The notes under the pieces: model-generated
Database searches by the model: none
What the model was told of the DNA's origin: nothing
What the model saw: the letters and a program-made list of their open reading frames with translations, nothing else
Program-made: the position numbers and the translations under genes
Assembly (NCBI GenBank): GCA_004356105.1
Contig: SMYC01000039.1
Location: 1 to 42,490, forward strand
Length of the DNA stretch: 42,490 bases
Source: Acidobacteriota bacterium
GTDB lineage: Bacteria; Acidobacteriota; Vicinamibacteria; Marinacidobacterales; SMYC01
Direction of reading: 5' to 3'
Shown here: in pieces, positions 26,085 through 36,100 of the stretch
Numbering within the stretch: the stretch's first letter is position 1
How the letters are laid out: each line of letters opens with the position of its first letter

Positions 26085-27848
26085 ATGACTGAAGACAAAA
26101 ACGAAACCGCCGCCGCGAAGAGCCTGCGGCACGACCTCCTTACGCCCATCAATCAAATCATCGGCTATGGCGAGATGCTCGAGGAAGAAGCGGCCGCCGA
26201 CGGGCACGAGAACTATCTCGGCGACCTGAAGAAAATCGGCATCGCGGCCCGTGATCTCCTGGCGAAGATCGACTCACTTCCGCTCGATGGTCACGAGGGC
26301 AACGGAGCACCCGCCAAAAACCCTCCAGGGTCGGGACCCGGAGTCTCGGCCCCCGGAGTCTCGGTCTCGGGAGTTCAGAGCGGCGAATATGTGGCTCCCG
26401 CCGGCAGCCGGGAGGAGGAAGAGCCGGAGAAGCCCGCCCGCATTCTCGTCGTGGACGACGTCGAGCTCAACCGTTCGATGCTGTCCCGCAGACTAGGAAA
26501 GCGCGGCTACGACGTGGAAGTAGCCGAGGGCGGGGCTGAAGCGCTCGAGATGATCCGCGAGAAAGCTTTCGACATCGTTCTGCTAGACATCATGATGCCA
26601 GAAGTCAGCGGCTATGACGTTCTCGAAGAGGTCCGCAAAGAGAAGAGCCCACTCGAGCTTCCCATCATCATGGCGACCGCCAAGGACGAAGGAGAAGATG
26701 TCGTCAGCGCATTCAAGCTCGGAGCCAACGACTACATCACCAAGCCCATCGACTTCCCCGTGGCCCTCGCCCGTATCGAGACCCAGCTATCGAGAAAACG
26801 CGCGATGGAGCAATCAAAGCGCCTGACCGTCGAGCTCGAGCGACACAATCAATTCATACGCAAGACGTTCGGCCGCTATCTGAGCAAGGACATCGTCGAG
26901 AACCTGCTTTCTTCTCCCGAGGGGCTCGCTCTTGGCGGCGAAAAACGGACGATTACGATTCTGATGTCCGACCTGCGAGGTTTCAGCGCGCTCTCGGAGA
27001 AACTGGACCCAGAGCAAGTGGTCGCTATGCTGAACGGCTATCTGGGAAAAATGGCTGACGTCGTGACCCACCACAACGGCACCATCGACGAGTTCATCGG
27101 GGACGCCGTCCTGGTGCTCTTCGGAGCACCGACCGCGCGCGAGGACGATGTCCAGCAGGCGGCGGCCTGCGCCCTCGAGATGCAGCTCGCGATGAAGGAA
27201 GTCAACGAAGAGAACAAGAAGAACGGCTTTCCCGAGCTCGAGATGGGTATCGCTCTCAACACTGGAGAATGTGTGGTCGGCAATATCGGCTCGCAGAAGC
27301 GCGCGAAATACGGCGTGGTCGGAAGCCATGTCAACTTGACGGGGCGCATCGAGTCCTACACCGTCGGTGGCCAGATCCTGGTCTCCGCGGCGACGGCGAA
27401 ACTGTTAGAAGGAGAGCTCGTGCTCGGCGACGAGCTCAAGCTCGGCGCAAAAGGGTTCAAAGCGCCCGTGGTCGTCTACGACCTTCTCGGCATGAAAGGC
27501 CGATTCAATCTTTCGCTCCCGAAACGCACGGAGGAGATGCGTGCCCTCGTTAGGGATATCCCCACCCATCTTGCCATTCTCGACGGAAAGCATGTCAAAG
27601 AAGACGACGTCCCCGGCGCATTTCTGTCGCTCTCCCTGTGCGATGCGCTCATCTCGAGCGACCGCGAGCTTCACAAGCTCGCCAATCTTCGCTTGCGGTG
27701 CACGGGCCTCAACGGCGTCATCATCCCCAGCGATCTCTACGCCAAAGTCACCGACGCATCCAACGGTCGCTACACGATTCGCTTTACATCGGTGCCGGAC
27801 GAGATCAAAAGCTACTTCCGCAGCATTCTGGCAAACGAAGTAGCTTGA
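26085..27848 (+). CDS. HisKA-like / receiver / class III adenylate (nucleotide) cyclase protein
   Basis: This 587-residue protein has three recognisable modules. Residues about 10-65 resemble a histidine-kinase dimerisation domain with the H-box His16 (LRHDLLTPINQIIGYGEML), but no ATPase domain follows. Residues 118-240 form a receiver (Asp124/125, phospho-acceptor Asp168, Lys220 in ITKPID). Residues about 285-470 form a class III cyclase: metal Asp296 (MSDLRGF) and Asp340 (FIGDAVLVLFG), then the GECVVGNIGSQKRAKYGVVGSHVNLTGRIES segment. A C-terminal PilZ-like beta domain follows. It should make cAMP (or cGMP) when its receiver is phosphorylated; its His16 might be phosphorylated in trans by a hybrid kinase such as the one at 30.3 kb, whose HisKA sequence is closely alike. 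Confidence 0.88.
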   Translation: MTEDKNETAAAKSLRHDLLTPINQIIGYGEMLEEEAAADGHENYLGDLKKIGIAARDLLAKIDSLPLDGHEGNGAPAKNPPGSGPGVSAPGVSVSGVQSGEYVAPAGSREEEEPEKPARILVVDDVELNRSMLSRRLGKRGYDVEVAEGGAEALEMIREKAFDIVLLDIMMPEVSGYDVLEEVRKEKSPLELPIIMATAKDEGEDVVSAFKLGANDYITKPIDFPVALARIETQLSRKRAMEQSKRLTVELERHNQFIRKTFGRYLSKDIVENLLSSPEGLALGGEKRTITILMSDLRGFSALSEKLDPEQVVAMLNGYLGKMADVVTHHNGTIDEFIGDAVLVLFGAPTAREDDVQQAAACALEMQLAMKEVNEENKKNGFPELEMGIALNTGECVVGNIGSQKRAKYGVVGSHVNLTGRIESYTVGGQILVSAATAKLLEGELVLGDELKLGAKGFKAPVVVYDLLGMKGRFNLSLPKRTEEMRALVRDIPTHLAILDGKHVKEDDVPGAFLSLSLCDALISSDRELHKLANLRLRCTGLNGVIIPSDLYAKVTDASNGRYTIRFTSVPDEIKSYFRSILANEVA

Positions 27849-27879
27849 TGAGCGCGACCAAAGGCCGCAGCCCAAAATT

Positions 27880-28089
27880 GCCACAGAGGCACAGAGGTAC
27901 AAAGAAAAGCGACGAGGACGGCAGAACAAGCTCCGTGGATTCTGCCTTTCTCTTGGTCGACGTCGCTAGCGGCAGGAATGACCACAATTGGTACAAGCGA
28001 GTACTTATTAGCGGATTTCGTCGCGACCGGTGACAGGGCGAATGGAGCGTGGAAACACTCGTGTTTTCGATTCTCTGTGCCTCTGTGGC
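27880..28089. mobile_element. Candidate MITE-like element with CCACAGAGGCACAGAG terminal inverted repeats
   Basis: The 295-base gap after the cyclase gene contains 17-base perfect inverted repeats at 27880-27896 and 28073-28089 (GCCACAGAGGCACAGAG and its complement). The 176 bases between hold no convincing gene. Short CACAGAG-type repeats of this kind are common in intergenic DNA of many bacteria. No target-site duplication was made out, so mobility is only a suggestion. An RNA stem is the other possibility. Confidence 0.45.
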
Positions 28090-28143
28090 CATTCTTTTCG
28101 GCGTTGAAGCCGGCGAAGAAGTTGAATCGGGGCGGTCGCCTAA

Positions 28144-28512
28144 TTATTTGCCGTTTAGGAGGGTGTTGATTTTTTCTAAAAGGCGGGGGAGCTCGATCGG
28201 CTTCGTGTCGTAGTCGTCACAACCGGCTTCGAGGGTTTTTTCGCGATCGCCCGCCATGGCGTGCGCGGTGAGGGCGATGATGGGGATGTGCTTCGTCTCT
28301 TCAGAGGCTTTCAAGCGGCGTGTCGCCTCCCATCCGTCAACGACTGGGAGACTCATATCCATGAGCACGAGATCGGGGTGCTCGTTCCGGGTCATGTCCA
28401 TCCCCTTCTGCCCGTCCTCCGCGATTAAAACGTCGAAGCCTTTACGCGTCAGCCGACGCGACAGCATGTCGCGATTCATTTCGTTGTCTTCAACGAGCAG
28501 TATTCTTGCCAT
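28144..28512 (-). CDS. Single-domain response regulator (CheY-like)
   Basis: This 122-residue receiver alone has the acidic pair in VEDN (Glu8, Asp9), the phospho-acceptor Asp52 in LVLMDMSLP, the Thr/Ser in ALTAHA and Lys104 in DTKPIE. The ATG at 28512 has AAGAGG just upstream. It has no output domain, so it must act by binding a partner or as a phosphate relay/sink. It is transcribed away from the surrounding signalling genes and lies next to a cyclase with a receiver and a hybrid kinase with two receivers. It may be a shuttle between them. The upstream region contains TACAAT, a possible -10 box. Confidence 0.9.
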   Translation of the reverse strand: MARILLVEDNEMNRDMLSRRLTRKGFDVLIAEDGQKGMDMTRNEHPDLVLMDMSLPVVDGWEATRRLKASEETKHIPIIALTAHAMAGDREKTLEAGCDDYDTKPIELPRLLEKINTLLNGK

Positions 28513-28646
28513 GAACCTCTTCCCGAACGGGAAATTCGTTTTTATGGGGTTTAGTCGGACTTTCAAATATTGTAGCTATTTTTTGACGAATACTCAATCA
28601 ATTTCCCCTCCCCGCGGAGCTTCGGAGAACGACGAAGACGCGCAAC

Positions 28647-28656
28647 CATGTGTTAA
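28647..28656 (+). promoter_or_regulatory. CATGTGTTAA upstream motif shared with 25250-25259
   Basis: The same ten bases CATGTGTTAA stand 112 bases before the start of the cNMP-like gene (25371) and 135 bases before the porin gene (28791). Both are followed downstream by related A-rich, ATCGA-containing sequence. This could be a shared operator or promoter piece of the two signalling units; it is only a match of two sites. Confidence 0.3.
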
Positions 28657-28790
28657 ACTTTTAGTTAAGCATCAACAATCGATTCCAAATCTGAAGCGAT
28701 CCTCAGCAGCTTCGCGTTCGTCGTGTCCTAGGCGATAAACGCCGATCCCCGCTGCTGTCGAGACGCCACCGCCTACGGAGGGAAATCATC

Positions 28791-29852
28791 ATGAGATGGA
28801 AGCCTGTGATGACGCTCGTCGTCATGAGCCTAGCCTGTTCCCACGGAGCTCTCGCTCAAGGTCTCAGCAAACTGACGATCAACGGCTATTCTAGCTTTGA
28901 GTTCGAAAAACAGATCGAAGAAGAAGGCGGCGGTGACCCGAATGCCTCCTTCGACGCTGACCTCTTCGACTTGGTTTTTAACTTTCAAGTGAACGACAAA
29001 ATTCGCGTCTCCGCCGATCTCACTTGGGAGCACGGCACGGCGACCGAAGACGGCTTCGGCAACGTCGCGGTGGAATATGCTTTCGTCGAATATGCCTTTG
29101 CCGATCTCGCCAAAGTTCGTGTCGGAAAGATGTTCACACCGCACGGGATCTTCAACGAAATCCACACGGCCAAGCCGGCATTCCTCAGCGTCAAAGAGCC
29201 GGCGAGCACCAACAAACCGGAGCGCATCGTCGAGAACGCCTTTCGCTACTTCCCGCGATGGGGGACGGGAGTCGCTATTCGCGGCGACGGTGTTATCGCC
29301 CAAAGGGACTTCAGCTATGACGTGTTCATCTCGAACGGCGCCCAGGAGGAGACGAATCCTTTCGAAGAGGACAACAACCTCGCGAAGGCGATCACGGCGC
29401 GATTCCGCTTCGAGCCGACCGAGTCGTTCTCTATCGGTAATTCGTTCTATCATGACAAGGTCGGTGCCGATGGCGTGGAGAAGATCGTCAGCGACGGCTT
29501 GGAGCTCCGCTATCAAACCGGTACGTGGCGGATCATCGCCGAGCTCGCCTTTGGCTGGCTCACGCCCGAGGACGGCGACAAGATTCAACAGATTGGCTGG
29601 TACATTCAGCCGTCCTACTACTTCGAGAACGGGCTGACGCCTTATGTCCGCCTCGAGCGCGTCGACCCGAACACCGACATAGCGAACGATCACGGCTACG
29701 ATCTCATCGTGGGGCTCAATTACGAGATTTCAGGCGGGTTCATGATCAAGGCCGAGAACAACTATTACAAAGGCGGCAGCAACAGCACGCTCGCTCAATA
29801 CCCAAATGCGAGCTACAACGAAATCAAGGCCGCCGTGGTTTTGGGGTTCTGA
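28791..29852 (+). CDS. Outer-membrane porin-like beta-barrel protein
   Basis: This 353-residue protein has a signal peptide ending around ALAQ (residue 23), a long run of alternating polar/hydrophobic strands with short turns, and a final Phe (LGF), the usual beta-barrel assembly signal. It resembles the general and phosphate-selective porin (OprO/P-like) group, but no single motif proves the substrate. It is placed in the outer membrane as a 16- to 18-strand barrel. It is the first gene of a run of three: the phosphate-binding-like gene starts eight bases after its stop. Confidence 0.8.
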   Translation: MRWKPVMTLVVMSLACSHGALAQGLSKLTINGYSSFEFEKQIEEEGGGDPNASFDADLFDLVFNFQVNDKIRVSADLTWEHGTATEDGFGNVAVEYAFVEYAFADLAKVRVGKMFTPHGIFNEIHTAKPAFLSVKEPASTNKPERIVENAFRYFPRWGTGVAIRGDGVIAQRDFSYDVFISNGAQEETNPFEEDNNLAKAITARFRFEPTESFSIGNSFYHDKVGADGVEKIVSDGLELRYQTGTWRIIAELAFGWLTPEDGDKIQQIGWYIQPSYYFENGLTPYVRLERVDPNTDIANDHGYDLIVGLNYEISGGFMIKAENNYYKGGSNSTLAQYPNASYNEIKAAVVLGF

Positions 29853-29860
29853 GGGGACTC

Positions 29861-30295
29861 ATGAGAGTCGGAAAAGTCCATCTCATCGCCGCCATTCTTG
29901 CGGTCACCACCCTCTCTCAGGCGACAGCGCAAGAAAGCGTCAAAATCATCGTCAATACCGAGGTCGAGGTGAGCAGCCTGAGTCAAGCCGACCTCGCGCG
30001 CATCTACCTCGGAAAAAAGACGTTCTGGGAGTCGGGCTCCCGCATTTCTCCTTCCTTGTTGCACGAGAAGTCGCAGCTCACCAAGTTGTTTCTCGAAGAG
30101 AGCGTCCGGAAAACGGTGCGTCAGTATCGGGCCTACTGGAAGCGCCGCCTCTTCTCCGGACAGGGGACGGCGCCCAAAACCTTCGCTTCGTCGAAACAGG
30201 TAGCGAACTACGTCGCCGACAATCCTGGAGCGATCGGCGTCGTCGACGCGAGTTTCGCCGATAACCGGGTAAAGGTCGTCGACCTCAGCAACTAG
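29861..30295 (+). CDS. Small periplasmic PstS/PBP-like protein
   Basis: This 144-residue protein starts at ATG 29861 with GAGGGG eight bases upstream. It has a signal peptide (VHLIAAILAVTTLSQATAQ) and then a fragment of the periplasmic phosphate-binding fold: IYLGKKTFWESGSRISP, the helix with YWKRRLFSGQGTAPKTFASS and the final NPGAIGVVDASF. True PstS proteins are about 300-350 residues; this is roughly half, and the family is known as short stand-alone proteins beside sensor kinases. It probably presents a phosphate-like ligand to the kinase or is a sensing subunit, rather than part of an ABC importer (no permease or ATPase nearby). It is in tight linkage: the hybrid kinase starts nine bases after its stop. 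Confidence 0.82.
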   Translation: MRVGKVHLIAAILAVTTLSQATAQESVKIIVNTEVEVSSLSQADLARIYLGKKTFWESGSRISPSLLHEKSQLTKLFLEESVRKTVRQYRAYWKRRLFSGQGTAPKTFASSKQVANYVADNPGAIGVVDASFADNRVKVVDLSN

Positions 30296-30304
30296 AAAAA
30301 GACC

Positions 30305-33046
30305 ATGCGTGTGACGTTGAAGTGGAAATTTGGCCTTTTGATGGCGGGATTCGTCCTGACGATCAGCATCATACTCCTCATCAATTTCCGCAGCGCGGGA
30401 AGCGTTGCGAACGAGCTCAACCAAGTACAGACGCAATATTTCCCGCAGTTTTCTCGGGTCACCTCGATGGAGGCGCGCTTCGCGAACATCAGTCGGCTCC
30501 TCGAGGATACCGTCGTTCTGGGTGAGAGGAGCTTTCTCGATCGGGCCGCCGAAGGGCGCGAGATGTTCCTGCGAGACCTCGAGAACCTCGAGCACATCCT
30601 CCCGGATGACGAAGACCCTCAGGTCGAGATACTTCGGACATTGTTCAACTACTACTACACGCTCGCCGCCCAGCTCGTCGAGCTGCTCCTTTTACCGGAA
30701 GACGAAGCTCTCGAGGACGACGAAGGGCTGAGCGCGCTCAACGACGATGCTGTTGCGGACATGTTCCAGGAGATGGCCGCCTACAAAACGCAGCTCGAGA
30801 CCGATCTGCGCAACCAAGTGGCGCAACGGCGCGGCGAGCTCACCGCGGCTCTTTCTCGCACGGTCGACGATGTTCGATCGCGGTCTCAGCGCGCTCTCGC
30901 CATCGGGACGGTATCCTTCCTCATCCTGCTCATGATCCTCGTGTCACTCGGACGCCGCATCACCGAGCCTATCGCAGCTTTGTCCCGGGTGACGAAGGAG
31001 GTCGCCGACGGACATTTCGATACAAAAATCGAGATCCCGTACCAGAGCAATGATGAGGTTGGCGATTTGACCGACTCGTTTCGGGCGATGACCGAGAGCC
31101 TGAAACAAACCACCGTCTCTAAAACATATCTGGACAAGATCCTCCATTCGATGCAAGACGCATTGATCGTCACCGATGCCGAGTGGAACATCCGGACCGT
31201 CAACGAGGCCGCGCTTTCAATGCTCGAATATGAGGAGGCGGAGATTCTCGGAAAAAACTTCCTCTCGTTCATGGAAGACGAAGGAAAAGCAGTCCAAGAC
31301 GGCGGCGGCTCGGTCGATTTACCTTCGATCATCGAGCTCGGGACCGCCGATCATTCGGTACGCAATCTCGAGACCACTCTGATCGGCCAAAGCGGCCACG
31401 GCATTCCCGTTCTTCTGTCCGGCTCGATCATGACGGACGCTCGGGACCAAAACCAGGGGATCGTCTGTGTCGCCCGAGACATCACACAGAGGAAAAAGGC
31501 CGAAGAAGAGTTGAGAATCGCGATGGCGGCTGCGGAGCAGGCGAACCATGCGAAGAGCTCTTTCCTCGCCAACATGAGCCACGAGCTGCGGACGCCGCTC
31601 AACGCCATCCTGGGATACAGCGAAATGCTGCGCGAGGAAGCCGAGGACGAAGGCCACGACGATTTCGTCCCCGACCTCAACAAGATTCACAGCGCGGGAA
31701 CCCACCTTCTCGGTCTGATCAACGACGTTCTCGACCTGTCGAAAATCGAAGCTGGGAAAATGGAGCTCTATCTCGAGAACGTCGAGCTCCGACAGCTCGT
31801 CGATGACGTCGCTGCCACGATAAAGCCTCTCATACAGAAAAACGGGAACACCATCGAGGTCGTTTGTCCGGCAGGGGAATCGTCCCACACCGACATCACG
31901 AAGGTTCGACAGGTGCTCCTGAACCTGCTCTCGAACGCGTCCAAGTTCACCAAGAAGGGCAAAGTCACTTTGACCGCGAGCTGCGAGACCAAAGATGGAA
32001 CGGATTGGATTTCTCTTGCCGTAAAGGATAGCGGGATCGGGATGTCAGACGAGCAGATGGCCAGGCTTTTTCAGGCATTCCAGCAAGCGGACGCCTCTAC
32101 CACCCGCAAATATGGCGGGACCGGGCTCGGGCTCGCCATTAGTCGAAAATTCTGCCAGATGATGGGAGGCGACATCACCGTCACCAGCAAGCCGGGTCAT
32201 GGAAGCTGTTTCACGATGCGTCTCCCGCGCGTCGTCATCGACCCGAAACAAGTCACCCTCGAGGTCGACGAAGAGCCGCAGCTGCCCAGTGTGGATGGAA
32301 GCTCAGTTCTGGTAATCGACGATGATGCTGCGATGCGCGAGCTCGTCAAACGTTCGCTTTCCAAGGAAGGACTCGACGTGATGACGGCCTCGAGCGGAAG
32401 AGATGGCCTCGAGCTGGCTCGCAAATACCGCCCGGATGTCATCACGCTCGACGTTCAGATGCCGGGTATGGATGGTTGGGAGGTTTTGAAGACGCTCAAA
32501 GCGGATCCCGAGCTTCGAGAGATCGCCGTCATCATGATGACGAATATAGACGAGAAGGGCACCGGTTACGCTCTCGGGGCCGCGGAGTACATGACGAAAC
32601 CCGTGGACCGCGCACGCCTTGTCGAGGTTCTCAAGAAATTTCGCGACAACGCTTCCACGCGGCCGGTCCTCGTCGTCGAGGACGACGACGCCGTACGGGA
32701 GGTCATCCGTCGCGCCCTGTCCCAGGACGGGCTCAAAGTTCTCGAAGCAACAAACGGCCGCGAAGCGCTCGAACGTATCGAGCAGTCTCCGCCCAGCTTG
32801 ATTCTGCTGGACCTGATGATACCCGAGATGGACGGATTCGCCTTCATCGAGGAGTTGCAAAGCAACGACGATTGGAGCCGCATCCCCGTCGTGGTGCTCA
32901 CCGCCAAAGACGTCACCCCCGAGGAACAAGCGCGGCTTCAAGGCTCGACAACGATCCTCCTGAAAAAAGGCCAGAGCCACGAGGCGTTGGTTCGCGAAAT
33001 GCGCGACTTGATCCATAAAGCCGTTGGTGTCGAGGTGCCGGCTTGA
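30305..33046 (+). CDS. Hybrid sensor histidine kinase with two receivers
   Basis: This 913-residue protein has helix 1 at about 9-28; a periplasmic helical sensor region, about 29-196; helix 2 at 197-215; a HAMP domain at about 216-270; PAS at about 275-395; HisKA with His426 ([15 protein letters not shown]); HATPase with the N box at 540-544 and G boxes ([14 protein letters not shown]); a first receiver about 665-780 (Asp716); and a second receiver about 785-905 (Asp836). In the second receiver the conserved Lys-Pro is replaced by Lys-Lys-Gly. It should sense a periplasmic signal, probably with the porin and the small phosphate-binding-like protein just before it, and phosphorylate its own receivers and/or the nearby cyclase or lone receiver. 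It has no DNA-binding output. Confidence 0.93.
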   Translation: MRVTLKWKFGLLMAGFVLTISIILLINFRSAGSVANELNQVQTQYFPQFSRVTSMEARFANISRLLEDTVVLGERSFLDRAAEGREMFLRDLENLEHILPDDEDPQVEILRTLFNYYYTLAAQLVELLLLPEDEALEDDEGLSALNDDAVADMFQEMAAYKTQLETDLRNQVAQRRGELTAALSRTVDDVRSRSQRALAIGTVSFLILLMILVSLGRRITEPIAALSRVTKEVADGHFDTKIEIPYQSNDEVGDLTDSFRAMTESLKQTTVSKTYLDKILHSMQDALIVTDAEWNIRTVNEAALSMLEYEEAEILGKNFLSFMEDEGKAVQDGGGSVDLPSIIELGTADHSVRNLETTLIGQSGHGIPVLLSGSIMTDARDQNQGIVCVARDITQRKKAEEELRIAMAAAEQANHAKSSFLANMSHELRTPLNAILGYSEMLREEAEDEGHDDFVPDLNKIHSAGTHLLGLINDVLDLSKIEAGKMELYLENVELRQLVDDVAATIKPLIQKNGNTIEVVCPAGESSHTDITKVRQVLLNLLSNASKFTKKGKVTLTASCETKDGTDWISLAVKDSGIGMSDEQMARLFQAFQQADASTTRKYGGTGLGLAISRKFCQMMGGDITVTSKPGHGSCFTMRLPRVVIDPKQVTLEVDEEPQLPSVDGSSVLVIDDDAAMRELVKRSLSKEGLDVMTASSGRDGLELARKYRPDVITLDVQMPGMDGWEVLKTLKADPELREIAVIMMTNIDEKGTGYALGAAEYMTKPVDRARLVEVLKKFRDNASTRPVLVVEDDDAVREVIRRALSQDGLKVLEATNGREALERIEQSPPSLILLDLMIPEMDGFAFIEELQSNDDWSRIPVVVLTAKDVTPEEQARLQGSTTILLKKGQSHEALVREMRDLIHKAVGVEVPA

Positions 33047-33112
33047 CCCCTTGAGCCTCCCCTTCCCCATGAACTCCGATACCGGCCACGTGAAGCCCGG
33101 GACCCAACATTC

Positions 33113-36100
33113 GTGAACAGCAATAACCGATTCTACGCATGGCTCAATCTTCGCCCAGGCGAGGAAAAGTCGGCGTCCTTGATGCTGCTTCACTCCTTTT
33201 TTATGGGTATCTCGACCGTCTTCTTCGAAACGGCGGCGAGCGCTTTCTTCCTCGCCCAATTCGACGCGACCGCCCTTCCTTATGTTTACTTGGCCGCCGC
33301 GGCGGTCAGCATCTCAGCAGGGCTTGGTTATACCCGCCTTAAGGATCGCCTGGCATTCACACCGCTCATGGTCGGCACTCTCGGCATGCTCTTCGTGTTG
33401 GTATGCGTGATGCGGCTTGGCTTGAGCGTTTTTCAAGCAAGCTGGCTCGTCTTCTCGATGATGGTCGCCTATCGGCTCATCTCGATCCTTACCGACCTCG
33501 AGTTCTGGGCGGTCGCCGCGCGACTCTACGATGTCCAGCAGTCGAAACGTCTGTTCAGTTTGATTGGCTCGGGCGAGGTGACCGCGCGCATCCTCGGCGC
33601 GTTCTCGGTGCCGCTTCTCGTGAGGTGGCTCGGTGTCGCGAACCTCCTGTGGATTTCCGCCGCAGGGCTCTTATTGTGTGCTCTAGTTCTCGGCGCCATC
33701 CTCCGAAGCTTTCCGGAAGTGAGAAGCCAGAGCACCGAAGGGATGAGTCATGGCGAAAAAACCAGACAGCGAAGAAAGCAGTCGATAGGATCCATCTGGC
33801 GTAGCCGCTATTTCAAGCTCGTCTTCCTGCTCGCTTTTTGCGCCGTGCTCGGCAAGTACTTCGTTGACTTCGCCTTTCTGACGCAAATGCAAACACGGTT
33901 ACATGAAGTCGAGAACCTCGCAAGCTTCTTTGGTCTCTTCTCCGGCATTACGCAAGTCTTCAACCTTCTAATCCGGGTCTTCATCTCCAGCCGTCTCCTC
34001 AATCGCTTCGGCGTCGGTGTCGGACTTCTCGTGCTTCCCGCCGCGCACATCTTGTGCACGATCGCCATCGCGCTCGTGGCTACCGCGCCTGCCGCGATGT
34101 TCTGGCTCGTCATCACGAACCAGGGAATCTACAAAACGCTGAAACACCCGCTCGATAACCCGTCCTTCAAGATTCTCTACCAGCCCCTTCCGCGCCGAGA
34201 AAGACTCGCAGCGCAGATCGTCGTCGAGGTCATCGTGACGCCGATCGCCATCGCTCTCGCCGCCGTGCTCATGATCGTTCTGGGCGGCTCGGGACCATCG
34301 ACCTCCGCCCTGACCTATCTGATGCTCGCGAACTTCGCAGCCTGGACGATCGTCGCAAGCCTCGTATTTCGCGAATATGGAACCGCGCTCGTTCGGGCTC
34401 TCGAGAAGAGGTCTCTGGATCGAACGTCTTTTTCCATCGAGGACGAAAAGAGCGTCACGCTGATCCGCAGCAAACTGAAGAGCGAATATCCCGAGGACGT
34501 GATCTTCGCCCTCGACCTACTGCAACGCGTCGACTCCGCTTCGCTCGAAGAGCGGTGGGGCGAGCTTTTGACACATCCTTCCGACGACGTGCGGCGCTAC
34601 GTTTTGCTACAGATCGAGACTCATCGCCCCAAATCACTCGTCGTCGCCGTCGGTCGTCTCCTGAGCCACGAGAGCGTTCCTGTCGTCAAGGCAGTGGGAC
34701 TGCGAGCCCTAGCGGCGTTAGGCGATCCGACGAATCATGTCGCAGGCTACCTGCACGATCCGGACCGAGCCGTCGAACGGGGTGCTCTGATCGGCGTTCT
34801 GCAGGCGCTGGAGCGACCGAAAGGAGCCGCGCGGGCCCAGCAACGGCTCGAAGAGCTCGCGATCGCGTCCGAGCCCGCAGATCGTGTGCTCGCGTGTAAG
34901 GTTCTCGGCGACACGGTATGGCACGAGACGTCTTCGATCTTGTTGTCTCTGCTCGAGGATGGTGACCGCCAGGTGCGCCGCGCCGCTTTACGCGCCGCCG
35001 GTAAACGAGGCGGCTCATCCACGCTCGAAAAAGTCATTCATCAGCTCGAGGAGCCACGCTTCCGAGCGGACGCCTCAAGGGCACTTTTGGACGCGCCCAC
35101 CGAGGCGGCGCCGCTTCTCGCAAAGGCCATCGTCGACCTCGGATTCTCCTGTCAGGCACGGGCGCGCATGGCGCGCCTCGCAGGCAGGCTGAGCTCTTTC
35201 GATAACCACGCCGCGCTGTGGCAAGCCTACGAATCTTCCTGCGAGCTGGTCCGGCAGGAAGCTCTCCTCGCATTGTCCGCCCGCGGCTATTCCGACCGCG
35301 ACGAAGGTACATCGGCCGTGCTCGACCGTGTCGAAAACGAAGTCCAGAAGGTTGCTTGGGAGCTCGGGGCTTTGAGGGATCTCCGCGGCGAGTCCGCATT
35401 CCAGCCTCTCTCGGAATCACTCCTTGCCGAGGTCGACCAGAGCCGCGACCAGGTGCTGCTGTTGCTCTCTTTCATCTACGACCGCCAGAGCATCCTGACC
35501 GCGCGCGACAATCTCCGAAGCTCGGAAAAGGAGAAGCGCGCCTACGCCGCTGAGATCCTCGAAGTCACCCTACCGCAAGAGGTCAAAGAGCTCACGCTGC
35601 CGCTCACCGAGGACCTGGAGCCTGGCGACCGGCTCCAGCGGCTCGAGCGTAGATTTCCTCAGGAAACACGTCATTGGACATGGCTGCTCAGAGATGTCTT
35701 CGCACAGAACGATCGGAATATACGTAACTGGACGAAAGCCTGCGCCATCTATGGAGCGGCGACATCGTCTCCCGGCAATGGTTTCAAAGACGACTTCGCT
35801 CGTCTATCGAAAGATTCAAACCCGCTCATCGCCGAAACCAGCCGCTGGGCGCTTCAATCTGCAGTGGCTGATGGACGTGACAGGAGTCGAGATATGTTAA
35901 CCATCGAAAAGGTCATCCTACTCAAAGGTGTGGGGATGTTCGCCCATACGTCGGAAGACGTACTTGCCGACGTTGCAACGATTCTCGAGGAAGTCGAGCT
36001 CAGCCCCGGGGAGCCCGTCTTCCACAAAGGCGAACAAGGCGATAGCATGTACATCATCATTCACGGTCGTGTGCGTATTTTCGATGGAGAAAAGACCATC

